DNA from: Paramacrobiotus metropolitanus
Lineage: Eukaryota; Tardigrada; Eutardigrada; Parachela; Macrobiotidae
Reading direction: 5' to 3'
NCBI RefSeq assembly: GCF_019649055.1
Contig: NW_026570227.1
Coordinates: 2,232,001 to 2,296,000 of the forward strand
Length of the DNA stretch: 64,000 nt
Numbering within the stretch: position 1 is the first letter of the stretch; each line of letters begins with the position of its first letter. This document shows positions 23,631 through 35,100 of this stretch, piece after piece. The notes beneath the pieces were generated by a model. That model was given only the letters and a program-made list of their open reading frames with translations, was not told the origin of the DNA and searched no databases. The translations under genes and the position numbers were made by a program.

Positions 23631-23634
23631 TTGT

Positions 23635-23729
23635 GGTGCCAAGTCGAAACCGCACTTTTTCGTACAGTGGGTCGTATCCGATTAGCATATGCGTCACTGT
23701 ACGAAAAAGTGCGGTTTCGACTTGGCACC
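23635..23729. repeat. Perfect 35-bp stem hairpin
   Basis: GGTGCCAAGTCGAAACCGCA and the following bases (23635-23669) are perfectly complementary to 23695-23729, around a 25-base loop. A third, partial copy of the arm (GGTCGGTTTTGACTTGGCA) lies at about 23589-23607. It is absent from copy 2. A perfect stem this long suggests a very recent inverted duplication or a small fold-back element. Confidence 0.88.
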
Positions 23730-23829
23730 TCAATATCACCTTTCGCGACCGGATGGATCACTCCAGCGACACCTTCCGACTGTATGTTCCTGCTACCAAG
23801 CTAAAAATGCAAGACAGAAAAAATTTTTA

Positions 23830-25780
23830 ATCGACACATAATTATTAATTGACAAGCTGGTAAAAAATTAAAAAAATTGGTGTCTGCTTTTTTCCCAACA
23901 AATATTAATTGGTTACGAACTTACGGTTAGCTGAAGAGTTAAGACATAAAATGAAGCACTTACAGTTAAATGTAGTCTTGTAGATACGTACTACGATAGC
24001 GCGATCTTTTTTGCGGAATACATCCAGTTTCTCAATGCATCCAGTTTCTCTGTATAATGCTTTGCAGGATATTTACAACAGTACAAGTACACGCAGTACA
24101 GTAATAACGCGATTTTGAGAGTCATCTCTTCTTGTTTTGTGACCGTGGACATCTTTTTCTCCCGTACTTTGATCGGCAGATTCGGCACATCTCTCGTGTT
24201 CTTCTATGCTCCGTTATTCTAAGCCGTTAAAGTTGTGACAAACGCTCGCTATGATTACCTAATGCGCACAGAAATAAACAAAACTATAAAGGAGGTCGAA
24301 TTAAAAATTTATTCAGAAGAAATCTAGCACCAAACGGGAGACGACCTTTATCCGGTTTCGCTCATTCTTTCCGAAAAAGCTGTGTTCGTCGATGAGAACA
24401 TTTTAACAGTGTCCATTTCTTCTTGAAAGCGACGAAGTTTATTACCTTCTGGATTGCGGAACACACGGTTAACCAAAACTAATAATTTTACAATTTATGG
24501 GCGAGCCGTCAGTTTCGGAAATTGCTATAGTGGTCTGAAGTTCTGAACCGCCTAAAACATCGTCATTTACCTGATGAACGTATCCAGTCACAGTGTCTGA
24601 GTTTCAGAGTTGTTTTCTAAGAGTTTTATTACCTAATAGGAAAGAGAATAGGGTAATACGAGCACAAGAATCAATGTCCTGGAATTTTTTTCCGACGATC
24701 CGTTGTCTTCTTTATCCTTGCGTCAGCTTCACTTTGGCGGCCATTCGTCGTTTAGCTCCTGTCCGGCAGATATTTGTGTTGTACGAAACTGGGATTAATA
24801 TTTAGTTCAGGATTGTCACTTTGGATTTCGAGATTTTGGTGACCACGGTTCGCACCCTCTTCTGGGGAATTGTTGTTTTTTTTTGCTGTCGTTTGTGGGA
24901 TTTGAGGCTTTTCTACTTCTTTGGGGAAACAGTAAACCTCTTTATTACAGGAACGGTTAAAATCAACACATATGGTTTAATGCCCACGTGTGCTTAATTC
25001 CTGTGGCTCAGATGCTCGTGTTTCGAAGGTCATACGCTGGTCGGCGCTGTACTGCGTATCGTTGTTTTCCGTTAGTGTACTGTTGTGAGTAGTGTAATGT
25101 GGACTATAGGCAACTACAGCGTTCGTTTTTTGCCGAATGTTTTACTGGCCGCTTGCCCAGCATCGTCGCACACTGTTTTGCAAAGTTCTTGAGCAGTGGC
25201 GCGGTGATTTCGCGGTCATTGGTTAAGGATGTCGAAACCGTTTCTTGCCGCTGCGATATTATGGATCACGGTTTTTAAAAAAAATAAATACAATGAGCAA
25301 CGTCCACAATAACTGACACATGCTCGAACATCGGGCGACGAGCATATGTCAGTTATCGTGGTTGCTGTGGGTGGATGTTCAGTTTGTGAATATTGGAAGA
25401 CTGCACTGAATTTAATATGAAATGCCGAATTTAAAGGGATTGTACATTCCGCGGTATTCAGGTTCAAGCGAAATACTACGCTGTTCGATAATGTATGACT
25501 GGCATACTCGAGTTCCGTTTATCGGGCTAGTACGAATTCGTAACATTCGGTTCACATAAGCCGTTTCCTTTCATTCGTAAAAATGTATACGCGGTGTTAG
25601 ATCGCGGAACAGCGCGCTAGTTTTTGAGGGAAGTTTCTGTAAAGTATAATTATGTCATCCGTCACAGCGAAACGTGCTACAGCTGCGCTCTGTAGTGGGT
25701 TCCGCTGTGGTCAGTTATGGTTCATACTCGCAATAAAGTCCGACTGCGGTAGATTTGCCAAATCCCGGAGTTTCAACAGA
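23830..25780. other. Duplicated non-coding stretch (copy 1)
   Basis: The part from about 23960 matches about 35900-37640 of copy 2. No protein family recognised in either strand. Confidence 0.55.
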
Positions 25781-25787
25781 GTGCCAT

Positions 25788-25920
25788 TTCAGATCAGTCG
25801 GCCTCCATGCGGCATTGTTTTGGCCGACTGATCCATGCGGCATGCGGATCAGTCGGCCTCCATTGCCGCTGGACAAATCAGTCGGCCTCCATGCGGCATT
25901 GTTTTAACTTTTAAGATACC
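25788..25920. repeat. Short repeats of GATCAGTCGGCCTCCATGCGGC
   Basis: Three direct copies and one inverted copy (GGCCGACTGATCCATGCGGC) of a motif of about 20 bases. Copy 2 has only a single related stretch near 37690, so the repeat grew after the duplication. Confidence 0.75.
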
Positions 25921-26379
25921 ATTACCCAGCCTTTCATTTTGGTGCCCAATTTGGCCACCAGGAGGCCGAATTTTCCTTGCTGCAGTAGGGCAGATAATGC
26001 AGTAACAGCGCACTATGATATGTATATTACGTAAATTGCCAATAAGAAACAATGGGCTAATCATTTTTTTTATAGCTTTTATTCCAAATTTGCTTTTCGT
26101 ATGAGTTTTCAGTCCACTTTGCGCTCACTGTGATATCTGTTTTATTACTAGCTTAAAGAGGTACACCCGTGATGCTGGCGTTATCCTGGATTTTGTTTTG
26201 ATAACAATGCTGTAAAACGCTATAATCATTCTGTCGTGATTAGCGTGATAGTTTTCGCGCTGGTCGCGGAAGAAAGACTTATTTCCCGATGGACTGAAAA
26301 TTTCTGCACGTGGTGATGTACAGAAACTTTCGAGAATGCCCGACTGAATCCACGGTTGGTCCATATTTCGCACATTACT

Positions 26380-28130
26380 GTATGGCGGAATTGTACCGTG
26401 CGACAGATATCTACAGATATCTAACTTCCAGATTGTCAAGTCGTTTTCGGAGCAATCCGTTATAGCGGTTATTTTCCAGTAGCTCTTCGTGGGTTTGTCG
26501 ACCCCAGAAGGCAAAGCAGCCCGGTTTAATGTTGTGAAAATTAACTGAGTATTCGTCGCTGGCCTGTTTCGGCCGGAACCGAATACAAGTTATTGTCAAG
26601 CTTCCAGTGCTAAATTAAAGATATCGCTGCTTTATAGCAGTCAACAGGAACGTCAAACAAGTCGATGTTATTCTGTCGTGTCACCGTTCCGACTGTACAC
26701 ATTAAAATGCCTCTGGATTTTTTCAGTTTGCTTCCTTACAGTGCTGCATCGTTGTCAGTGGACAGCAGTGTTCCGCTAACCGTACCGACGTTCAATATTA
26801 TTGTGGTGCAACTTATTAGAAGAAAGAAGACAACTTGCCTTTTCACAAGTTTCCTCACCTCGCATGCACACAGTGCTGTAAAGTGTAAATATCCATTCGT
26901 CTGGTTCGCGATCCAATGCTTTCTTTAGAACTAGACGGCTTTTACAAATAATAGCCACAATTACGTTTTAGTCTCCGGTTACGTTGAGTCTCCATATTAA
27001 AGCTATCACTGTCGCATCCTCTGAGTCGGCGCATTCGTCGCTAGACTAGCTGCTGCTTTCTGCATTTGGGAATCGGCATAAGTTTTCGAATCCTGGAGTT
27101 TGCACTGTTTTACGGTTTTTAGGTATCTGCATTCCTGATCCGAAAGCGATAAAATAAACCGGGGTCTTCATAACAAAAAAAATTCTCCGCGACACAATAA
27201 CAGCGATTCATCTTTTCGAGAAAACTCGCTGATCGATATATGACTTTAGGAGCCGTATGTCGTGTACATTGAAATTGGCAACATTTCTGTTTTTTTTATA
27301 TTCCGAAAATGCCGGTACGTTGTCGCGTAAATATGACGCTAGGTTCTGATAACCCTTCTCGTACGTATAATCGGCTAAATGCCGATTATAATCGGGCCCC
27401 AAACAATGTTCGGTGGTGCATCGGAACCGACTCGCTGAACCGGGATTTCGCTGGCCAGTCCTTAAATTTAAGAAGCAGCTGACTACCGTTTTCATCAGTT
27501 ACACGATCGACACAAAAACACAAAATAGTTAGGTTTCCAGATTTCACACACAACGATAAGGCTCATATATATTTACTTGCGCTCGCATATAGTTGTACTC
27601 TTTAAAATTAAGTACTGTCTTTATTAGCATATGCATGCCTTTAATTACCGCTAGTACGGTTTTAAAGCACCCCGCACGCAGATATTATACTCTTTACACT
27701 CCCTTTCGTCTGGTGCATTTGTTTTACGAAGAATCAGCGTGGCTGTAGATCATAAATATGGTCGTATGGCGCCACTTTGTGGCTTCAGAATGCTTCTCCC
27801 AACCGGAATGACATAGCGCTGTTAACGGTATACGGTTCTTAACGATAAAAGATCCTAATCGTCCGATCCATTGTAAACCGGCGAAAAATGTATACAGTTC
27901 TGCAATTTTAACTTTCCCTGAATTTTAAACTGCTACTAAAACACTATCGGAAAACCGGAAACAGCCTAAGCCGTACGCTAGTTTCTGCGTCTAAAACCTA
28001 CAGATTTTGAAAATACGCAAAAGAAGAATATGCTGTGTCGGTACTCGTACATGTTTAAAGAAAAGGAATAAAGCGTAACTGAAAATTTAAAGATATTTTT
28101 TTATCTCGCTGCTAACTGTATTGTATCGTT
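26380..28130. other. Segment of copy 1 missing from copy 2
   Basis: Flanking sequence near 26290-26380 and 28120-28330 is adjacent in copy 2 (39720-40000). The segment therefore inserted in copy 1 or was lost from copy 2. It holds one protein-like frame, 27208-27495 on the minus strand. Confidence 0.5.
27208..27495 (-). CDS. Possible 95-residue ORF, unassigned
   Basis: An ATG-initiated frame (MKTVVSCFLNLRTGQRNPGS) of mixed composition ending in a basic stretch. No signal peptide, membrane span or known motif. It could be a fragment of an inserted gene or chance. Its presence only in a copy-1-specific segment is the main reason to list it. Confidence 0.25.
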   Translation of the reverse strand: MKTVVSCFLNLRTGQRNPGSASRFRCTTEHCLGPDYNRHLADYTYEKGYQNLASYLRDNVPAFSEYKKNRNVANFNVHDIRLLKSYIDQRVFSKR

Positions 28131-28494
28131 GGCCGCTTGGCCCTGATTTCGCACATTTCTCGGTGTTACATTTACTTGTATTCTCTGCGAATGCCGTATC
28201 TAGCACTCAGATAAATTACTCCGTATTTGGCAGCATATTATTCAGCGATTTCGCTCAATGTCTGCGTGCCGGTTATGGAGTGATTTTCGTACCTAATCAT
28301 AAGCTTACGAAAAGTAGGAGCTAACGGAAAACCGGTAACCGTTCAACGCTGAATGCCACCGCCAAACCCGACATCTTACCATTGGGAATCGTACAATACG
28401 AATATATTCAGTAATGCAAAAGTTAGTTGGTAATTTGACTAACTGCCGAGTGCATCGTGATAACAGACATGCAGTCACATGCTGAACAGGAACA

Positions 28495-29787
28495 GTGAGG
28501 GGCCGCGGTGATGTGGGTACTGCTGCTGCTGGCGGGCACATTTACGCCGTGGGTGGTCATGATACCCGTACCCACACGTTGGCCACCGTGGAGCGCTAGA
28601 ACGTGGTCAGCAATGTGGGAGTATGTGGCATCCTTACCGACGCCTTTGGAGAAATGTACCGTCGTCAGTCTCGTTCCAGCAGGTGTACGCGTTCGGAGGT
28701 TGCACGTCGAATGCTCATACTATTACCAACTCGGCATTTTTTACGACCCAACATCAAACGTGTGGCACGAGTTGCCCCCGATGCCGACTGCACGATACTG
28801 CCCTTCCGCCTGCGTCGGATCCGACGGATGGATCTACGTTATTGGTAATCAAATACCGTTAATGCAATGTGCGGTATTTCTGTTTACATTTTTTATGTCT
28901 TTGGTTTAATTTTTGGTAGGGGGATATGGATCTCAGGGAAGTGTAGGGTGCGTGGAGGCTTTTAATCCGACAACGAAGCAGTGGTTAAAGAAATGTGAGT
29001 TCTATGTCTCAGTTCAAACCAGGGCATTTTCGCGTGTGAAAATTCTGCGAATTTTCCTATTAATTTGTGCAGAATGGTAGTACAGATACACATATGGGAA
29101 GTGTTTAAAAATAGTCTGAAGTGAAATGGTCCAGTCTCCAGACTGTGGATCATAAAAAATTTAGGAACTATGTAAAATCTGCCGTAAGAGCGTTTATTAT
29201 CCAGTATCGATTTTCAAGTGGAGCCGCGCATAATAAATTGTAGTGTTTTGTACAGAGTAGGTACGAAGTGGGTTTAGTCTTCGCAAAAACCGGTTTTGTG
29301 CGTTCACATAAAGCCGTGACTAAACCACACAGCATACAGAGCAGCAAAACGCATTGCTGTATACTGTGTTAGCCAGCAGCTAAATAAAGTTTCCCGAATT
29401 TTTTCCTAAGAGGAAGAATGAGACCGATGCACTTGCAACCAGAAAGAATTTTAAAATTTTTCTAAACTTTCCATACGCATGCTGCCTGTCTGCACAGTAT
29501 GAAGTTTCTCTGAATTTACACCCGGACCCGGTAAATGTGCCCTGGCCAAATGTCTCATCTGAAATCAAATCTTCTGAATCAAATACCTGCTTTTCTTCTT
29601 TATAATAGGTGACATAGGCCGTCTTCTGTACGGCGTCGGAACGTGCTGCATGAGTGACAAAATTTTCGTTTTGGGCGGCATTGAAAGAACTGAAGGTGAG
29701 AACACGGTAGACGTGTACGATATACTTTTGGACACATGGACGCCCAGTGACAGCCAGTTGCCAAATGGGCCTTCGGTTATACTGTAG
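28495..29787 (+). pseudogene. Kelch-repeat protein remnant (KLHL-like), 3' exons
   Basis: Three exon-like blocks. The first (about 28502-28844) reads GGHIYAVGGHDTRTHTLATVER, then an in-frame TAG near 28592, then in shifting frames SNVWEYVASLPTPLEKC, QQVYAFGGC and DPTSNVWHELPPMPTARYC, ending VIG at a GTAATC donor. The second (28920-28999) reads GYGSQGSVGCVEAFNPTTKQ and keeps phase. The third (29609-29787) reads KIFVLGGIERTEGENTVDVYD...WTP and ends in a stop. The GG, Y and W spacing is the Kelch blade pattern, and KLHL proteins are Cullin-3 adaptors. The last two exons are clean but the first has one stop and at least three frame changes, so it is a recent pseudogene. No BTB/BACK part is seen. 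Confidence 0.75.
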
Positions 29788-29879
29788 TTGAAATGTGAAC
29801 TGTTTAATACCACTGATTGTAAACTATTATTTTGATTTGTAGTTATTTGTAACTAACAGATTTGTTGCCGCAGTGATCC

Positions 29880-30700
29880 CGTTGTGTTCTGCCCGTGTCC
29901 TTGCAGTTGCCACGGGCTTATTTAACTGTAGCAGGGCGATTTAACTGTAAAGCATAGGGTGGCTCTTTTTCTGCAAAAACATGCAGCGCGCGTCGAACAG
30001 AATTATGGATCTGTTTCTCAGTCGGCAAAAGCAAGTAAACTCTCGTCACCATCTTATTATAGTCTCCTTCTGTTGAATCTCCAGTGTTGATCCGGTCCAA
30101 AACATTTCGTAGATGTTGCTAATCAATAATAACACCGCTTTGCGGGTGGGAGGGCCTGCAGGATAAAAGCATTTATTGAGAGCTGTACGACAAATCGTTT
30201 GGCCGAATTCCGCATGACGGAGAGATCAGTACGATAGGAATAATTACCGTAATAATCTGTCCTACCGACCTACTCAACGACAGAGTATGAGCTAATATCT
30301 CAATGTGGCATAGCTAAGCCTACGAAACTACGCGAAGCGAGAACTGCACCTCCGACGATATTTTAATTAATCACTCCGAACATTGCCAAACTCAGAATGA
30401 GAGAACTGATAATCAAAGTACTGCCACTCACGGACTTATATAGACACGGCGCATTCGTGTAGAAATAACCAAAAGTAAATCCAAACACTAAAGGAAAGAT
30501 CGAGAATGTACAGCGAATAATAGAAAGTACGAGTAAACTCAGTAAAGCCGTCACTTTACGTACGAATCGCTACTGTACTGCTATATTCCGTCACGCAAAG
30601 CCTCCAGCAAAACAGTCGCCCTACAATGTACGTGACCGGTCACGTATAGAAGGCAACTGGCTGATATCACCAAAAAGGTACAGAATCCTGCCGCCGGAAT
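29880..30700 (-). pseudogene. PIF1-like helicase, central fragment (copy 2)
   Basis: On the minus strand, near 30640-30690, reads GGRILYLFGDISQLP, the PIF1 F-G-D-x-x-Q-L-P motif with the catalytic D kept (N in copy 1). The rest is frame-broken and split by a copy-2-specific insertion at about 30215-30590. The C-terminal block seen next to copy 1 is absent here. Confidence 0.6.
30215..30590. mobile_element. Copy-2-specific insertion
   Basis: It splits the helicase remnant between CGAATTCCGC and TATTCCGTCACGC. It contains a hydrophobic 63-codon minus-strand frame (30363-30554) that begins at GTG rather than ATG and is probably not a gene. No transposase. Confidence 0.45.
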
Positions 30701-30920
30701 TTACGTGCGAATCTCAAATAAAGGGTGTACAATGACGCTAGCTGGCCGCTCCGAAACTAAATTTCAAAACAGCAGCAGCGGATGGCGATAGTTTTTACGG
30801 CATGTGAAAGGAGTTATGGCTATAATGGCTTATAATGTGGTAATGTAGCTATAATGTGGTATTACCGAAAAACTGGTATTATGTGGAATCACTGAAATGT
30901 GTGATTATATGATTTTCATA

Positions 30921-31705
30921 CTACTTGGATGTAAGTACATGATCTCCTCCCCAGGAAATGTCCGTCCGGGAATAAGGAAAGACGGCTGCGTTATCGAAGT
31001 ATTCGCTGAATTTCTTGGCGTCCAGTGTGGGCGATGTTACAATACATTTCAGGGCGGGGTGCCTTTTAAGGGCCGCTTTCGGCAGTCCAAGGACGATGTC
31101 GGTGTGCAGAGTTCGCTCATGGGCCTCATCCAACGTTACCACAATATAAAGAGTCAGATCAGATTCAAAAGGCATTCTCGCAGTAAGGTACCGTCCGTCA
31201 CGTACTTTAAGACTGCTGCGCTGCTTGTGCAGTCCTCAAAGCGGACAGTGTACCTGTTTGCAGGATGAAATGGTACCGTTTGAATTAAATAGAACTTTAC
31301 AAAGCTCATGTCTTCGCTTGCAGCCAGTCTCTGGACGGGTGCGTTCCCTTTAAGTACAAGGAAGAAACGTATTGCGTTGCTGGTTTTTCTTAATTTGTGT
31401 ATCTTTGACATTTAGCAAAGACAAAATTGACTGTTCTTTCTGAGTGCTACCCTTTCACCTATCCGACCTCTTGTCCCAGCTGACGGTTGAGCTCCTCCGC
31501 TACCCTTTTCGCTAGTGACATAACAGCTCAGTGCATGCATTCTTCCGCGCGTTGTAAAGCACTCTTCCCCCAAATACTGTGTGATCTGTGTTGATTTTCC
31601 ACTGCCGGTTTCGCGAACTACGACCAGAATTTCGTTTTTGCTGATGTCTTTCAGCAGCTCGTCACGCAGTTCATGGATCGGCAGCGAATGCCGTTGATCC
31701 ATATG
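30921..31705 (-). pseudogene. DHX8: DHX8/Prp22-like DEAH-box helicase pseudogene (copy 2)
   Basis: Same blocks as copy 1. LPIHELRDELLKDISKNEIL and VVVRETGSGKSTQITQYL (Walker A preceded by R instead of G) lie at about 31600-31700. [15 protein letters not shown] (DEAH kept) and VTSPTLDAKKFSEYF (SAT changed to SPT) lie at 30990-31160. The motif Ia region is frame-broken (CTQPRR lost). The motif V block seen in copy 1 is missing. The two copies carry different damage, so decay went on independently after duplication. Confidence 0.88.
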
Positions 31706-32169
31706 GACATTGTCATTTGCGGATGCAACATCAATAGAACACGAAAACGTTTCTTGTATAAAGCGATTTCATGTGCAACAACCTTGGTGTGAAAAAATAT
31801 GTGTAAGTACGTGTAATAATAAGCAACTTTAATAACACGATGTGACAGTGTCTGGCCCAGTGGCCAGCAGAGCGACTGCACTAGGAATAAGTACAGCAGC
31901 ACGTAGTGCAAAAGAAAGTACTTTTACCTTAATCGTAAATAGCCTTTACCGTATTGTGTTATAGTACCAACAATTTTTGTACTTTCGATGCTAATTTTGA
32001 TAACGGGTATGATACAAAAATTCCTGTACATAAAACCGGGGACTCCGTATTCTGGGCAGCGTATCATTTAGCAGCTCAGCTAAATGTTCGTGTGCTTGGT
32101 ACGGAGGAGCGTTCCCTCAAACGTCCTCGAGGCTATTCAGGAATCGTATGGTACCGGTAACTTCATTTC

Positions 32170-35100
32170 TAAGTGTCCTGCGTCTAGACTACAATTTGCG
32201 CTAAAAATTTAGCAAAACCAACAAAGTACTGGCGTACACACTGAAGTACTGACGTACTGTTATCGATGCTGCACATTAGAAAAATAATACATTTTTTTAA
32301 TTGACAATAATAGCAGTTAAATATTTAAAAATGTTTAGTATAAAACGTTTAAATTTGAATCATTTTAAGTGGTATTACGCGTATATGCACTTTGTGTAGT
32401 ATGGCTTTGCCCAATGAAATTTTTCACACCACTTAGTTGTTACAGTACATAGTTATTATACAAGAAGTTTTTCCAAGTTCAACAGCGACAACGAAGGAAT
32501 GGGAAATATACAACGTACGGTGTGCTGGCATTGTTGTTGTTGTTGTTGCATAAAATAATGTACAGTGTGTGCGTTGCTAATTCAGTTGCCAGGCAATTGT
32601 TGCCTTAAAGTGTAAGTACTTACGTATTAGTTGAGCACCTATTAGTGTACGTACCTGTTAACGTTAGTACTTATTATTACCTCACATCTTACGCACGTGC
32701 GTGCAGAGCTTATTCGCGGCCATTTCGAGCTCGCCGTTACTCATGCTCTTCCTTGCTCCAGAATCGTCAAATCAGTCGAAACTTTACCAAGCTTATCCAG
32801 CATGTTGATAATGTCATATTATTTTCGTGTTTAATTAGCGTGTCTGTCTTCGAAAACTGGTCTGGATTTTGACTGAAGGGACTAATGAAGGAATTTTTTC
32901 TTATAAATCTATCTTTTAGCTGTTTTTCTCTGTTCCGAATATGCCGCAGCCAAGGTAAGTAAACTGGTCCATGAGAGATGATGAAAACAAAATCTTGAAC
33001 GCTTCGATGAATTTTGTTGCTGAATAAGAGAATTTTTGGTTGATCGGTTCGTTGAGTTTTTCGTCGGCTTCCGGGTTCTCTTCGTTTTCGTCATTGCTGA
33101 CCACTCTATGCATCCAACGGTCAAAGGTCAACGGGTTTCCCTGTGCTTTCTGAGGATATTCGCTGCCACCTTGGAAGACAATATTAAGTAATCGTTTATA
33201 TCTCGAAACGTGTTTGCGTCGGTTGATGCTGTCGTACAAAATGCTCTGCTAATTATTTTACGCTGTTCTTCCACAGTCACACAAACTTTCAACCATGCAG
33301 TTGTCTCGACACAAATCAAATTTACGGCAAGGGTTGCGACTGGTTACGTATCCTAGTTTTAAAGGTGCTTAGTGGGGTTCAATGACGGCAGCAGTACAGG
33401 AGCACGGTGGAAGGCGTTTGGTTTCGCCCTTATATAATCATGTTTCTTGTACGGTTCTAAATCTAAATCTCGGATCTACCTCTCTTTCCATTTTGAATTC
33501 AACGGCGTGCAAGGAGTTTTCGACCCATTTGTTCCTCTGCTTTCGGTTTTGGTGCCACTTATTGCCATGTCAACGTCCGCCATGTTATCTGCCACTGTGC
33601 CACCAGCTGCCACGCCGAGGGCAAAAGAAAATGTGGCGCAAAACTTCTCGACTCCAGGAGGACCATATATGTATATGTATTAGTGATACGAATCGGAATT
33701 GTTCTGATATTTAGGATGTCAGTTAAAACCTCCCAAGGGTGCCGAAACTGAGGTTCTTACTTTTTCGTTTTTAATCGACAATGTGTCCTCTATCAGTAGG
33801 TCGTGAATTTTTTAAGACACATTTTGTCTCTATGGAAATAATTAATATGGTTCGGCGCACAGCTAGCTTTATCGTACGTACAAGAACACTGAAATAAGCA
33901 TCCTCACCCGAAAATTTTTGGACGCACACCCGAATACCTTCGCGTCTTTACCGGGGCATTGCCAATTCGCTGTGCGGCCCGACTGGCATAGCGAAAATTG
34001 TAACAATTTGCTGAAGTTCATTCTCGCATGCATGATGCCGGTGCTAGTTGGTGGACGTTCTTTGGTCCTAACTGACTGCAAATTGACGGGGGAAATTTCA
34101 ACGTCATATGCGACGGTTTCATATATATCGCGAGATGTCCCCAGGACGTACTGGCGCAACACAGAGCCCCAGGGCCGCCGCGTGGTGAAGCGCGAGAAAA
34201 CAAATATAATTCCAATATAAAATCAGATAATTTATAGTGGGCGCCATTCTCACTCTAGAAAACAACGGCGCTCCTGCTTCCAAAAAGCTCACAACCGCCC
34301 TGCCGCTACTTACTATTAAATGTTGCTTTTAAAACGATGTTTATTATGAATATGGTGCGAAAAGGGGTGCATGTAATAAACGGAGATGCGAGAGTGTACC
34401 TATAACGGTTTCTTAATATAAATCACGTCTTGGCAGCAGTTTTCGGGCAAGCGATACCTGCTCACAGAGATTTGTATTTCTGTAGAGGGGATTTGATAAA
34501 GCGAAAAGTTGGAGAGCAAAACATTCTTGTCTCTTTACAGCAAACAACATGATAAACGTTTTTAAAAACCTAAACACCGTCATTAATCACTCAAATCCAT
34601 GTCAGCTATTTCATGAGCTTCTTCGTCGCGAAATAAGATATATACTAAAACGCTCACATTGCGCTCGAGATTCCGTTTCTAAGGTTCCCTCCCTGTTTTG
34701 CGTTTCTTTGCTGCTTGCTGCAATTGTATTTCCTCGCTGTCCGCAAATAATGACCGTTGAGTTGTCTATATCCGATAGTGTGAGAATAATTAATACTTGT
34801 AATCCAAACAGAGAACTAAAACAAAACAAAGAAGGCGCGTTATTCGCATTCTGACGACTGTGTCTGGATGGCGCCACCCAGACTTCCCAAGTGATGTAAG
34901 CCGATCAGCGCAAAAGCGCATCTGGGAAATTGAATCTCAGTACCACAGCACTTTTAAGTTCTCGGTCATCATGTGTAATGTGGGTTTTTTCCTCGTCCCT
35001 TGTCGTATATCTCTCCTGCTGCACGCTTAAGTGGTAACAGCTTTTTTCCCAAACCGATGTTGTTTCCCCATTTCTTGAATAATATATTTACGAACAATTT

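Larger units (their letters stand above)
15310..28430. repeat. Old direct duplication, copy 1
   Basis: Long blocks match 29805-40120 in the same order and orientation. Pairs by eye: 15320/29815, 17350/30975, 18310/31980, 20040/32490, 21680/34010, 24000/35960, 25100/37050, 26130/39555, 28120/39780. Better blocks look about 85-90% identical by eye, with many indels. Copy 1 carries private insertions at about 16062-16370, 18490-19805, 21975-22790, 23635-23729 and 26380-28130. Its identifiable contents are a PIF1-like helicase remnant and a DHX8-like pseudogene. Confidence 0.85.

Noticed and set aside
26125-26514. 129-codon minus-strand frame in copy 1
   Set aside because: The matching part of copy 2 (about 39540-39790) does not keep the frame, so it is not under coding selection.
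30363-30554. Hydrophobic 63-codon minus-strand frame
   Set aside because: Starts at GTG, lies inside an insertion, and hydrophobicity follows from T-rich sequence.
32909-33319. Overlapping minus-strand frames of 60-107 codons in copy 2
   Set aside because: The corresponding copy 1 sequence is broken in all these frames; no family resemblance.
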